A stretch of 47,759 bases of DNA, from assembly GCA_902539295.1 (NCBI GenBank), contig CACBIM010000014.1, positions 1 through 47,759 on the forward strand. The letters run 5' to 3'. Shown in pieces: positions 25,288 through 34,391 of this stretch. This DNA is from an uncultured SAR116 cluster alpha proteobacterium (GTDB lineage Bacteria > Pseudomonadota > Alphaproteobacteria > Puniceispirillales > GCA-002684695). The position numbers and the translations under genes are program-made. Position 1 is the stretch's first letter, and every line of letters begins with the position of its first letter. Below the pieces are notes generated by a model that did not search any database, was not told where the DNA came from, and saw only the letters and a program-made list of their open reading frames with translations.

Positions 25288-26544
25288 TTAATTCTCTATA
25301 TTATATTGGATTTTATCATTTAGACTGACAAATGCTTGGCCATTTGTAAGAACAATATCGCCATCATTAAGACCGGTTACGTTAACTAAGTTCTCACCAC
25401 TATTTACAATTGTTACGTTTTTGTAAGTTACTTCGTCATTTTTAACAATTTTAGTGTACAGTACACCGTCACTATTTACACTTAAATGAACTGGCGACAT
25501 CTCATAAGCTAAAATGTTATCAGTTGTTATTTCAATTTCAAGTGTCATGCCACCCTTTAAAAAGAGGTCCTTATTTTTAACAATAATTTCAACATCAAAG
25601 GTTCTGGTGGAAGTGTTTGCAGTTGATGCTATTTTTGAAACTTTTCCAAAAAGAGACCTGTCATTGTATTTCACTATTGCTGCATCACCTATATTGATAT
25701 TATTTATTTCATTTTGAGAAATTTTGCTGATTAATTTAATGTTTTCCATACCTAATATATTTCCTACAACAGAATTTTTTGTAATTCTTTCTCCCTTATC
25801 AAGATAAAGCTTTTCAATTATGCCATTTGCAGGTGAAAGAATAATCATATTATTTAATTCTCTGTTAAGATCCATTAGATATGCTTTGGCATTCTGAAAA
25901 TCAGCCTCACTCTTAATTAAATTTAATTCTAGATTATAATTTTGTTGATTTTCTAATGTAGCTATTTTTACTTGAGCATTTTCAACTACTGATGCTTTTT
26001 GGGTAACTTCTAATGAAGAAGCAAAATTTTGTTCAAAAAGTTTTTTTACAATATCTAAATCTTGTTGTGCTAATTTAAGGCTCGCTCTTGCAGCTTGTAA
26101 CTCTTCAGATAGAGTTCCATTTAGTGTCTTTTGGGCGACATCAAGTGCTTTTTTTGAAGCTGTAAATGCAGCCTTTGCTGCAGTAATTTTTTGATCAAGA
26201 GTTCCTTTATCAACCTCTAATATTTTATCACCCTCGGATACAAAATCTCCTTCTTTAGCAAAAAGTCTGGATATTATACCTTCTACTTCAGAGGGTAAAG
26301 ATATTTCAAATTCTGGATAACTCACAGCATTTGATCTAATAGTTTTGCTAATTAAATTATTTTTTACTCTTTTAGCAGAAACTATTATGTTGTTTGCCTC
26401 ATTTTCTGAAGTTGTTTTTGAAATTGATGAATTGTCATTAAAACTATTTTTTGTTTCTGTACTTAAAAAATCATCTGAAAACATCCACCCTAAAACTAAT
26501 AAAATTATTATTATTGCAAATATAATTGGTGAACTTAACTTCAT
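25288..26544 (-). CDS. RND efflux periplasmic adaptor (membrane fusion protein), second system
   Basis: About 418 aa from the ATG at 26544, preceded by GGAAA at a good distance; a TTG 12 bases upstream is less likely. An uncleaved N-terminal anchor (IIFAIIIILLVLGWMF) is followed by a lipoyl half (SEVEGIISRLFAKEGDFVSE), an alpha-helical hairpin of about 100 residues (roughly 125-230), the second lipoyl half SPANGIIEKLYLDKGERITK, and beta-barrel plus membrane-proximal domains ending near NGQAFVSLNDKIQYN. The length is ordinary, without the C-terminal extension of the first adaptor. It is the first gene of the operon with the RND pump and EamA gene. Confidence 0.87.
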   Translation of the reverse strand: MKLSSPIIFAIIIILLVLGWMFSDDFLSTETKNSFNDNSSISKTTSENEANNIIVSAKRVKNNLISKTIRSNAVSYPEFEISLPSEVEGIISRLFAKEGDFVSEGDKILEVDKGTLDQKITAAKAAFTASKKALDVAQKTLNGTLSEELQAARASLKLAQQDLDIVKKLFEQNFASSLEVTQKASVVENAQVKIATLENQQNYNLELNLIKSEADFQNAKAYLMDLNRELNNMIILSPANGIIEKLYLDKGERITKNSVVGNILGMENIKLISKISQNEINNINIGDAAIVKYNDRSLFGKVSKIASTANTSTRTFDVEIIVKNKDLFLKGGMTLEIEITTDNILAYEMSPVHLSVNSDGVLYTKIVKNDEVTYKNVTIVNSGENLVNVTGLNDGDIVLTNGQAFVSLNDKIQYNIEN

Positions 26545-26662
26545 TGTAATTTCCAAATTTAAGATTGAACTGTCTCATATATAGCGATTTATTTTACAAA
26601 ATAAATAAAACTTTTATATTTTCTTGAATTATTCTATTCTTTAACAAAAATGAGTTTTCAAT

Positions 26663-27301
26663 ATGTTAAATGCTCCAAATAATGTAGTAGAAGTTAAACA
26701 CCCGCTGTTGCAACACAAGTTATCCTTGATGAGAGACAAAAAAACTCGTTCAGTTATTTTTAGGGCTCTGATGAAAGAAGCAGGTATGATTTTAGGTGTT
26801 GAAGCTACTAAAGAATTAAAATCATATGAAAAAAATATTTCTACACCACTAGAAGATATGAGTGCCACTTTTTTAAAAGAACCAGAGCCAGCTGTTGTTT
26901 CTATTCTTCGTGCTGGTAATGGTTTACTTGAGGGGCTACTCCAAATTTTGCCTAGTGCTGCTGTAGGATTTCTAGGCATGTCCAGAGACCACGATACACT
27001 TAAGCCAATAGACTATTACCAAAATCTTCCTGCAAATATGGCAGATAGATCAGTTATTATAGTAGATCCTATGCTTGCTACTGCTGGAAGTGGGATAGAA
27101 GCTACTAGACTTGTCAAAGATGCAGGTGCCACAACAATAACTTTTGTTTGTCTTTTGGCCGCACCTGAAGGTATAAAAAAATTTAATGAATCTCACCCTG
27201 ATGTTAGGTTGGTTACTGGTTCAATAGATAGGCAGCTAAATGAAAAAGGGTATATATTACCTGGATTAGGTGATGCAGGTGATCGTATTTATGGAACTTA
27301 A
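26663..27301 (+). CDS. upp: uracil phosphoribosyltransferase
   Basis: This is a 212-aa pyrimidine salvage enzyme making UMP from uracil and PRPP in the cytoplasm. The PRPP-binding motif VIIVDPMLATAGSG (about residues 131-144), the early LMRDKKTRSVIFRALMKE, and a C-terminal GLGDAGDRIYGT uracil-binding segment are classical for Upp. It starts 106 bases after the divergent adaptor gene's likely promoter, without a clear Shine-Dalgarno. Its end is 4 bases from the convergent edd stop. Confidence 0.95.
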   Translation: MLNAPNNVVEVKHPLLQHKLSLMRDKKTRSVIFRALMKEAGMILGVEATKELKSYEKNISTPLEDMSATFLKEPEPAVVSILRAGNGLLEGLLQILPSAAVGFLGMSRDHDTLKPIDYYQNLPANMADRSVIIVDPMLATAGSGIEATRLVKDAGATTITFVCLLAAPEGIKKFNESHPDVRLVTGSIDRQLNEKGYILPGLGDAGDRIYGT

Positions 27302-27305
27302 GTTC

Positions 27306-29120
27306 TCAGCCTATGCTGATGGCTCCACTTTCGCTATTTGTAACTTGTGCTCTATTGTTTCTAAATAGTTCTCGTCCATACCCATTCTTATATTCTTCAG
27401 GGCTAATATAATTTTTAACTAATTGATTTTTATTATTTTGTTTAACATTTATTGTCTTTGTGTATACATCAATCTCGATTATATCTGAATCTTTTATTTG
27501 AGATATTAGACCATTCTCAGCTGCTTCAGGATATATATGCACGATTGATAAAACAGAACCAGACGCACCTGACATTCTACCGTCTGTTATCAATGCTATT
27601 TTATATCCCAAGTTTTGCAAAACAGATAAAGTTGGACTTAAGGAATGTAATTCTGGCATCCCATTTGATTTTGGACCCTGTCCCCGCACCACCACAACAC
27701 AGTCTTTATGAAGAGCGCCATCTTTGTAAGCATTATAAAATTCTTTTTGATTGTTGAAAACTAAAGCTGGAGCTTTTATTTTCCAATATTTTTTTTCTAC
27801 AGATGAAACTTTAACTATTCCTTTTCCAATATTACCTTGCATGAGAACTATGCCTCCTTCAGAACTGAAAGGATTTTTTAAAGTCCTCAAGATTTGCTTA
27901 TTTTTTGAAGAAAAAGAAATTTTATTAAATTTAATTTTATCTTTATCTTCTGTTGGTTTTTCTAAATATTCTTTAAAGCCATTTTTGTTTATTGTATTGA
28001 TATTATGCAAAAGTCCATTCTCAGATAATTCTTTTATTAGAAAACTAGTTCCTCCAGCATTATGAAATTCATTTATATCAGCTTTGCCATTAGGATAGAC
28101 ACTTGCTAAGATAGGAATTACTTTAGATAATTTATTGAAATCCTCCCAGTTGATAGTTATTCCAGCAAATTTTGCAATAGCAACTAAATGAATTGTTAAG
28201 TTGGTTGAACCTCCAGATGCTAATAAACCAATCATTGCATTTACTATAGACTTTTCGTCTATTATTTCCCCTATACATTTATTCTTTTCTTTTGAACTGC
28301 TTATTTCAACAATTCTTTTTGAGGCCCATTCAGAAAATAATGTTCTCAGTTTATTGTTTGGATTGATAAATGCAGAGCCTGGTAATACCAGCCCCATAAA
28401 CTCTAATAGGAGTTGGTTTGTATTAGCAGTTCCATAAAATGTACATGTACCAGGACTATGATACGCCTTGCTTTCAACTTCTAAAAGTTCTGATTTTGAA
28501 ATTTTTTTATTTACATAATTTTCCCTGGCTGATTTCTTTTCAGAATTATTAATACCTGTTGTCATTGGACCAGCTGGAATGAAAATTACAGGTAAATGTC
28601 CGAAAGAAAGACATCCCATTAACAAACCGGGAACTATCTTATCACAAATACCCAACATTATTGCTCCATCAAAAACATTGTGACTTAGTGCAATTGCTGT
28701 GGCTTGTGCAATTACATCTCTCGAGAATAATGATAATTCCATTCCAGATTGTCCTTGTGTAATGCCATCACACATTGCAGGGACACCGCCAGCAAACTGA
28801 CATGTACCGTTGTTTTTTTGGATAACATTTTTTATTAACGAAGGATAAATTTCATATGGTTTATGTGCTGACAACATATCGTTATAGGCAGACACAATAG
28901 CAATATTAGGTTTTTCTCCAGAAATAATTTCTTTTTTCTCTGAAGAACTACAACCTGCAACAGAGTGAGCAATATTTCCACAACTTAATAAATCTCTTCT
29001 GATGTTTAAATCTTTTGCTGCATTAAGTTTTTGTAAATATTTTAATCTATTTAATTTAGATCTTTTGATAATATTTTTAGTTACTTCTTCGACAATTTTG
29101 TTAACTTTTCTGGGTTTCAT
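27306..29120 (-). CDS. edd: 6-phosphogluconate dehydratase
   Basis: The product is 604 aa, matching the usual Edd length. This [4Fe-4S] enzyme of the IlvD/Edd family converts 6-phosphogluconate to KDPG, the first dedicated Entner-Doudoroff step. Cys-containing cluster regions are seen in CQFAGGVPAMCDGITQG (near 101-117), MLGICDKIVPG (near 155-165) and SPGTCTFYGTANTNQLL (near 221-237). LITDGRMSGASGSVLSIVH marks the C-terminal active-site end. The start at 29120 has AAAGG eight bases upstream, and the zwf stop is 13 bases before it, so the pair is an operon. No eda or pgl lies nearby. Confidence 0.94.
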   Translation of the reverse strand: MKPRKVNKIVEEVTKNIIKRSKLNRLKYLQKLNAAKDLNIRRDLLSCGNIAHSVAGCSSSEKKEIISGEKPNIAIVSAYNDMLSAHKPYEIYPSLIKNVIQKNNGTCQFAGGVPAMCDGITQGQSGMELSLFSRDVIAQATAIALSHNVFDGAIMLGICDKIVPGLLMGCLSFGHLPVIFIPAGPMTTGINNSEKKSARENYVNKKISKSELLEVESKAYHSPGTCTFYGTANTNQLLLEFMGLVLPGSAFINPNNKLRTLFSEWASKRIVEISSSKEKNKCIGEIIDEKSIVNAMIGLLASGGSTNLTIHLVAIAKFAGITINWEDFNKLSKVIPILASVYPNGKADINEFHNAGGTSFLIKELSENGLLHNINTINKNGFKEYLEKPTEDKDKIKFNKISFSSKNKQILRTLKNPFSSEGGIVLMQGNIGKGIVKVSSVEKKYWKIKAPALVFNNQKEFYNAYKDGALHKDCVVVVRGQGPKSNGMPELHSLSPTLSVLQNLGYKIALITDGRMSGASGSVLSIVHIYPEAAENGLISQIKDSDIIEIDVYTKTINVKQNNKNQLVKNYISPEEYKNGYGRELFRNNRAQVTNSESGAISIG

Positions 29121-29133
29121 TTATTATACCTTT

Positions 29134-30594
29134 TTAATAGTCTGGCTCACACCATTCAAAACCATGTCTTTTTAAAAGATCAAATGATGATATTGGTCCC
29201 CAAGACTTAGGGATATATGTTTCGGGTAGTCTATTATTCTTTTTAATAAGGCTAATAATAGGATCAATCCAACTCCATGCAGCTTCAACTTCATCCTTTC
29301 TCATAAACAAAGTTTGATTGCCTCTTACTACATCCATCAAAAGCCTTTCGTAAGCATCAGGTATTTTATTTTTAAAAGTGTCAGAAAATGATAAATTTAG
29401 ATATGACGGAGATATTCTTATTCCTCCTGGGCCCGGCTCTTTGCTCATTAGTAAAATTTTTAGACCTTCATCTGGTTGAAGTCTAATTATCAGTTGGTTA
29501 GGTAGAGTATTATTCTTTTCGGTTTTATCAAAAATAAAGTGTTGGATTGGTTTGAAAGTTATTACAATTTCTGATGCTCTTGTTTTTAATCTTTTTCCAG
29601 TTCTTAAAAAGAAAGGTACGCCAGCCCATCTCCAATTATCAATTTTTGCCATCAATGCTACAAATGTCTCAGTTTTGCTATCATGTTGTTTTGAATCTTG
29701 AGTGTAAGAAGCAATTTGGTCTTCATCGTCACTCTTTAATCCATATTGCCCTATACAGATTTCGTTTAAATCTTCTATCTTTTTCAATGACTGAAGGACC
29801 TTCAGTTTTTCATCTCTTACAAGGTTCGCGTCAAATTTTGATGGCGGTTCCATTGCTACTAGGCATACTAATTGAAGAATATGATTTTGCATCATATCTT
29901 TAATTGCGCCGTAGGAATCATAATAGCTTTCTCTTCCTTTGATACCAATTTCTTCAGACACAGTTATTTGAACATTGCTAATAGAGTTATTATTCCAATG
30001 CGCTTCAAATAATTGATTGGCAAATCGCATAACCATTAGGTTTTGAACAGTTTCTTTCCCTAAATAATGATCAATTCTGTAAATTTGATCCTCGTCAAAA
30101 TAAGAATTTAAAGCCTTATTAATATCTATAGCTGAAATTAAATCCTTACCAATTGGTTTTTCTACAATAATTCTAGTTTTGTTATTTGCTAAATTATTCT
30201 CCCTAATAAACTGTGCTGAAACTCCAAATAATTCAGGAGCAGTAGCCAGATAAAAAAGTCTTACACGATCTTTTGTCAACTTTTTTTGAAGTGAAAATAA
30301 ATTTTTTGAATCTGGATTTTTTATATCAATGCATAAGTAATTTATTTTATCAAAAAATTCTTTTAGTATTTTTGAATTTTTAAAATCAATCTTATTTTGT
30401 TGGCTGATTTTTTGAGTAAAACTTGAGTTATCTAATTTTTGTCTTGCCAGACAATAAATTTTAGATTTTTCTGGAATTTGCCCATCAGCATATCTTTTAA
30501 ATAAGGCAGGTATGATTTTTCTTATTGAAAGGTCACCTGTTGCTCCAATTATAATAATGTCGAATTCGGATATTTCTGAATTTGGATGTATCAT
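29134..30594 (-). CDS. zwf: glucose-6-phosphate 1-dehydrogenase
   Basis: This is a 486-aa enzyme from the ATG at 30594 (a TTG two codons upstream is possible). It oxidises glucose-6-phosphate to 6-phosphogluconolactone, producing NADPH or NADH. IIGATGDLSIRKIIPALFKRY (about 16-36) is the dinucleotide-binding start, EKPIGKDL and RIDHYLGKE are the substrate site with catalytic Lys and His, and DPxISLIKKNNRLPETY near the end is conserved. It precedes edd in the same operon, so the unit feeds the Entner-Doudoroff route. The 6-phosphogluconolactonase step must come from elsewhere or run spontaneously. Confidence 0.94.
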   Translation of the reverse strand: MIHPNSEISEFDIIIIGATGDLSIRKIIPALFKRYADGQIPEKSKIYCLARQKLDNSSFTQKISQQNKIDFKNSKILKEFFDKINYLCIDIKNPDSKNLFSLQKKLTKDRVRLFYLATAPELFGVSAQFIRENNLANNKTRIIVEKPIGKDLISAIDINKALNSYFDEDQIYRIDHYLGKETVQNLMVMRFANQLFEAHWNNNSISNVQITVSEEIGIKGRESYYDSYGAIKDMMQNHILQLVCLVAMEPPSKFDANLVRDEKLKVLQSLKKIEDLNEICIGQYGLKSDDEDQIASYTQDSKQHDSKTETFVALMAKIDNWRWAGVPFFLRTGKRLKTRASEIVITFKPIQHFIFDKTEKNNTLPNQLIIRLQPDEGLKILLMSKEPGPGGIRISPSYLNLSFSDTFKNKIPDAYERLLMDVVRGNQTLFMRKDEVEAAWSWIDPIISLIKKNNRLPETYIPKSWGPISSFDLLKRHGFEWCEPDY

Positions 30595-30740
30595 AAGCAA
30601 ATCGATTAATTAATTCTGTATTATAACGCAAAATTTAAATCATAACATAAAATAAAATAAAATTAATTTAATTTAATATTAAAAAAAATTTAATAGAAAT
30701 ATATTTTCTAGCTTAAAATTTTATAATGTATTAGTCTGAA

Positions 30741-31928
30741 ATGATGAATTTTCTTAGCCAAACAAAAAAATTTTTTGAACACTTGAATCGAAATGTTTTT
30801 TTTCTTTCTTTGGCACAAATATTTTCAATGACTTCTATGAACATTAATATCATAACAACAGGTTTAGCAGGATTTATCATAGCGCCCTATGGATGGTTAT
30901 CAACATTTCCACTGAGTTTACAATTTATTATAACCATGATCTTTACTTTTCCATGTTCAATTTTAATGTCAAAATATGGCAGAAAAATTATTTTTGTTGG
31001 GGGCGTCTTATCAGTCTCAACTGGTGGGCTTATAATGACTATAGCTTTATTTCAAAAGAATTTTTATTTATTTTGTTTTGGTTCTGTCTTGCTTGGATTA
31101 GGACATGCAACAAATTTATTTTATAGATACGCAGCCACAGAGACAGTACCAAAAAATGTCAAACCAAAAGCAATGTCCCTTGTATTATCTGCCGGATTAA
31201 TTGCAGCTCTTTTAGGCCCGAGAATATACCAAATCTCAGCTGATGCTATTCTTCCGCATCTTTATGCAGGGAGTTACTTAATGATTGCTATAACACAATT
31301 AATTGCGCTGCCTTTCATAATGAGGATAAAAATCCCATTGCCTCCAAGAAGTAAAATAGGTGGCAGGAAAGTTTTTGAAATTTTTTACGAAAAATCAATG
31401 ATTAAAGGGGTTATTTCTGCCGCTGGTGGTTACGGCATAATGAGTTATTTAATGACAGCAACACCTTTGCAGATTATTAACGTTTGCAAATTTAGCATTG
31501 CAGAAAATGCTAATATTATTCAATGGCATGTTATTGCTATGTTTGCACCATCATTTTTTACTGGCACACTTATACAAAAATTTTCTGCAGAAAAAATATT
31601 AATTATTGGTCTCTTGTCGTATATATTTGTTGCCCTTATTGCATTTACAGCTGAGACACCCAATCAATATCTTTTGGCTCTATTCTTACTTGGAATTGGT
31701 TGGAATTTTTTATACATTGGAGGGTCAACTTTAATTGTTAATGCAACAAAACCTGAAGAGCAGGGTAAAGTTCAGGGAATTTCTGATCTAATAATATTTG
31801 GAACTGTTGCATTTTCTTCTTTAAGTGCGGGTTTGGCTCACTATACACTAGGTTGGGATAAAATGGTTCTTTATTCTTTGCCTATAATGGCTGCAATCTT
31901 AATAGCAAACACGCTTAAAACAAACTAA
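30741..31928 (+). CDS. MFS transporter
   Basis: The product is a 395-aa major facilitator superfamily permease with about twelve hydrophobic segments. The loop 2-3 motif is reduced to MSKYGRKIIFVGG, and the corresponding second-half loop reads IQKFSAEKILIIG. AATETVPKNVKPKAMSLVLS and ATKPEEQGKVQGISDLIIF are typical of sugar-phosphate/drug-like MFS relatives, but no substrate can be assigned. The gene starts 14 bases after a TATAAT (30722-30727) and stands alone between divergent zwf and a gene-poor 215-bp gap. Confidence 0.82.
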   Translation: MMNFLSQTKKFFEHLNRNVFFLSLAQIFSMTSMNINIITTGLAGFIIAPYGWLSTFPLSLQFIITMIFTFPCSILMSKYGRKIIFVGGVLSVSTGGLIMTIALFQKNFYLFCFGSVLLGLGHATNLFYRYAATETVPKNVKPKAMSLVLSAGLIAALLGPRIYQISADAILPHLYAGSYLMIAITQLIALPFIMRIKIPLPPRSKIGGRKVFEIFYEKSMIKGVISAAGGYGIMSYLMTATPLQIINVCKFSIAENANIIQWHVIAMFAPSFFTGTLIQKFSAEKILIIGLLSYIFVALIAFTAETPNQYLLALFLLGIGWNFLYIGGSTLIVNATKPEEQGKVQGISDLIIFGTVAFSSLSAGLAHYTLGWDKMVLYSLPIMAAILIANTLKTN

Positions 31929-32010
31929 TTTTGCAGTGCGCAATAATTATAAAATTAATGAACATAACAATATTTTGATAAAAAAAGAGATGCTATAACT
32001 ATATAAGTAT

Positions 32011-32038
32011 AAAAAAAAGCTGCAAATTAATTGCAGCT
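32011..32038 (-). terminator. intrinsic terminator of the gluQ transcript
   Basis: An inverted repeat (AGCTGCAA, 5-base loop, TTGCAGCT) at 32018-32038 is followed on the minus strand by eight T residues. That is the expected form of a Rho-independent terminator, placed 106 bases beyond the gluQ stop. On the plus strand no T run follows, so it serves the minus strand only. Confidence 0.7.
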
Positions 32039-32044
32039 GAGTTC

Positions 32045-32052
32045 AGGGAGGA
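32045..32052 (+). other. orphan Shine-Dalgarno-like AGGGAGGA after the hairpin
   Basis: A strong plus-strand Shine-Dalgarno consensus follows the hairpin by 7 bases within GAGTTCAGGGAGGAAAT, but the next 20 bases hold no ATG, GTG or TTG. The first ATG (32075) runs only two codons. It looks like the leader of a gene that is no longer there. Confidence 0.4.
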
Positions 32053-32101
32053 AATATAAAAAAATTATTCTGCAATGCATTAATAGCATATTTCCCGATT
32101 C

Positions 32102-32130
32102 TGTCAATAATATAATTTTTTGTCAATAAT
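32102..32130. repeat. 10-bp direct repeat TGTCAATAAT
   Basis: Two exact copies of TGTCAATAAT begin 19 bases apart (32102 and 32121), just beyond the gluQ stop. No function is evident. Chance is possible in AT-rich DNA. Confidence 0.45.
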
Positions 32131-32143
32131 TTTTTTAACTATT

Positions 32144-32974
32144 TTATGTACTTGATTTTGCTAGTTTTATTACTTCATTTGCAGAATAGCCATTTTCCCT
32201 TAATTCTTTAATAGTAAGTTTAGAATTTGATCTTTTTGCAATTCTATTACCATTTGTGTCTTTTACCAACTTATGATGGAACCATTTGGTCTCTCTTAAA
32301 TTTAACAAAACTTGAAGCAATCGGTGTATGTTAGTGTAACTTTCTAAGTCATTACCTCTTATTATGTGTGTTACACCATCACTATTGTCGTCAACTGTTA
32401 CAGATAGATGATAGCTTGTTAAAATATCCTTTCTAGCGATTATAACATCACCAAACTGATCTAAATTTAAAAGATTTTTTCCTTGTATAATATCCTCCCA
32501 ATAGATTTTTTCTTTTTGTAAATTAATGTATTTTAAGCAATTTTTAATATTTAGTCTCCAAGCTGGTGTAAGACCTAAACTTTTTCTATTTTTAAGTTCC
32601 TGATCATTTGTTCTCAAACTTGCATTTTGAGAAATATGATTATGGGGTGCGTTCAAAGTTGAAGACGCCTCTTTTCTAGTCAACCAGCAAGCATAAACTA
32701 GATCTCTATCTTTTAAATAGTCTAAAGCCTTTGAGTATTGCTTTGTTCTTAATGACTGATTATTAGTTCTTTTAAATGGGATTTTTAACCAATTTATATC
32801 GTCAATTATCTGCTCAATAAATAAATCTTTACATCTTGTAAAATCTATATCTTCGATTCTTAAAATAAATTTACCATTATTTTCTTTTGCAAATTCGTAA
32901 GAACATACCAAAGAGTAAACATGCCCAATATGCAGTAATCCTGTGGGAGAAGGTGCAAACCTTGTAACAATCAT
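32144..32974 (-). CDS. gluQ: glutamyl-Q tRNA(Asp) synthetase
   Basis: The product is 276 aa from the ATG at 32974, with AGGG six bases upstream; a longer frame to 33034 would run into the divergent esterase gene and adds nothing conserved. It is a truncated GluRS that glutamylates queuosine in tRNA(Asp), lacking an anticodon-binding domain. The HIGH-type motif is RFAPSPTGLLHIGHVYS (5-21), and the KMSKS-equivalent is NRIAKRSNSKL near residue 247. The zinc site of the E. coli enzyme (three Cys and a Tyr after the first third) is not kept: only one Cys, in YACWLTRKEASS, remains in this region. The terminator at 32011-32038 ends its transcript. Confidence 0.9.
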   Translation of the reverse strand: MIVTRFAPSPTGLLHIGHVYSLVCSYEFAKENNGKFILRIEDIDFTRCKDLFIEQIIDDINWLKIPFKRTNNQSLRTKQYSKALDYLKDRDLVYACWLTRKEASSTLNAPHNHISQNASLRTNDQELKNRKSLGLTPAWRLNIKNCLKYINLQKEKIYWEDIIQGKNLLNLDQFGDVIIARKDILTSYHLSVTVDDNSDGVTHIIRGNDLESYTNIHRLLQVLLNLRETKWFHHKLVKDTNGNRIAKRSNSKLTIKELRENGYSANEVIKLAKSST

Positions 32975-33009
32975 ATTATCCCTATAAAGTGTTTTAAAAA
33001 GGAACTGAA

Positions 33010-33642
33010 ATGACTTTAGAATTAATTGGACCAACTTTTAAGCCCCAAAATAAAATAATCGAAAGTGTATGTGTTTTTTTTCATGGATGGGGAAGTAATG
33101 GAGATGACTTGATTTCTCTAGCCCCTATAATGTCAAATACATTATCTAGTACGTTATTTGCATCTCCAAATGCTCCAGAGCCATGTCCTGCGAACCCTTC
33201 TGGTAGGCAATGGTTTGATATTATGGAAAGAGAAGAAGGCATAGATAAACCAATTGCCTCAATTAGAAACTACATTTCAAATTTAAAAAAAGCATATTCC
33301 ATTAAAAATAATAAAATCTTTCTTTTTGGTTTTAGTCAAGGTGCAATGATAGCATTGCATTATGGACTAAGAGAGACTGAAAATTTTGGAGGTATTTTAG
33401 CTTTTTCAGGGTCTTTAATATCCCCTCAAAGATGCTCTGAGGTAAAAAATAAAACAGATGTTCTTTTAGTACATGGTGAACTTGATGAAGTTGTTCCTTT
33501 TCAAGAAATGCAAAAAGCATCATTAGAATTGTCAAATATAAATATAAATGTTGAACAACATTCCATTACAAACTTGGGCCATGGAATAGATAATTTTGGA
33601 ATATCAAAAGCTATAGAATTTATTAAAAAAAAAATAAATTAA
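33010..33642 (+). CDS. alpha/beta hydrolase, carboxylesterase/phospholipase family
   Basis: This is a 210-aa cytoplasmic hydrolase of the YpfH/carboxylesterase 2 group. FFHGWGSNGDDLISLAPIM forms the oxyanion region (residues 22-40). The nucleophile Ser is in LFGFSQGAMIALHYGL (near 114), the catalytic Asp in VHGELDEVVPF and the His in NLGHGIDNFG near the C-terminus, so the triad is complete. AAGGAAC precedes the ATG at a good distance. It is divergent from gluQ with a 35-base gap between starts. Substrates in the family are short-chain esters or lysophospholipids, and the natural one here is unknown. Confidence 0.87.
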   Translation: MTLELIGPTFKPQNKIIESVCVFFHGWGSNGDDLISLAPIMSNTLSSTLFASPNAPEPCPANPSGRQWFDIMEREEGIDKPIASIRNYISNLKKAYSIKNNKIFLFGFSQGAMIALHYGLRETENFGGILAFSGSLISPQRCSEVKNKTDVLLVHGELDEVVPFQEMQKASLELSNININVEQHSITNLGHGIDNFGISKAIEFIKKKIN

Positions 33643-33701
33643 TTTAATTGTAAAATGATAAATTTATTGTAACCATTAATTATGAAATTGCAGGTTTTGA
33701 T

Positions 33702-34253
33702 TTGAATTACTCTCCTACATTAGTTTTGAATTCTGATTTTAGGCCATTAAGTTATTTTCCTTTATCCTTGTGGTCATGGCAAGAAACAATCAAAGCTGTA
33801 TTCCTTGATAGGGTAAACATATTATCTGAATATGAAGATGTTATCCATTCTCCATCATTTGAAATAAAACTGCCATCAGTGATTTCTTTAAAGGATTATG
33901 TACATCAAACCAGAGATCCCGCATTTACTAGATTTAACGTTTTCTTACGTGACAGCTTTACTTGTCAATATTGCAACTTAAAATTGCCAACCCAACAACT
34001 TACATTTGATCATGTTTTACCAAGGTCCTTAGGTGGAAGGACTACTTGGTCAAATGTTGTAACGGCATGTCAAAAATGTAATTTTAGAAAAGGGAATAAA
34101 ATACTTAGAAGCTCAGGTTTATCATTAAAAAATTTGCCATCTCAACCTTCTACATGGCAGTTACAAGAAAATGGTAGAGGTTTTCCTCCTAACTTTTTAC
34201 ACCAGAGTTGGAGAGATTATCTTTATTGGGACACTGAGTTGGAAAAAGACTAG
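33702..34253 (+). CDS. HNH endonuclease family protein
   Basis: This 183-aa protein carries a HNH domain in its middle. A zinc pair CQYC (near residues 87-90) precedes LTFDHVLPRSLGG, with the catalytic His of the DHV motif, then NVVTACQKCNFRKGNKI with the second CxxC. The start is a TTG with a short AGG upstream; no in-frame ATG exists closer. The N-terminal half (NYSPTLVLNSDFRPLSYFPL) is the typical front part of a widespread stand-alone HNH family in alphaproteobacteria and cyanobacteria. There is no intron, intein or phage context, so a housekeeping or DNA-repair role is more likely than a homing one. Confidence 0.85.
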   Translation: MNYSPTLVLNSDFRPLSYFPLSLWSWQETIKAVFLDRVNILSEYEDVIHSPSFEIKLPSVISLKDYVHQTRDPAFTRFNVFLRDSFTCQYCNLKLPTQQLTFDHVLPRSLGGRTTWSNVVTACQKCNFRKGNKILRSSGLSLKNLPSQPSTWQLQENGRGFPPNFLHQSWRDYLYWDTELEKD

Positions 34254-34391
34254 ATTTTAAGGAATTTTGATAGAAAATTACAACCAGTTTGAAAATTTTT
34301 TCATAATAATAAAATATAGTCTTTCTACCACCCTTTCTTAAGCAATCAATCCTCTGTAGCATAATCTAAACTAAACATTCCTATTAGCATA

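Noticed and set aside
27294-27305. Palindrome GAACTTAAGTTC at the upp/edd junction as a two-way terminator
   Set aside because: It can form only a 4-bp stem with a 4-base loop and has no T run on either side.
27452-28065. Two 100-aa frames opposite edd
   Set aside because: Both lie within edd, show no recognisable motifs and have no promoter or ribosome site.
32975-33034. Longer N-terminus of GluQ
   Set aside because: It would overlap the divergent esterase gene and precede the conserved RFAPSPTG start; the ATG at 32974 has a good ribosome site.
33702-34253. HNH protein as a homing endonuclease or mobile element
   Set aside because: No intron, intein, inverted repeat or interrupted gene is present, and the full-length architecture matches a stand-alone chromosomal family.
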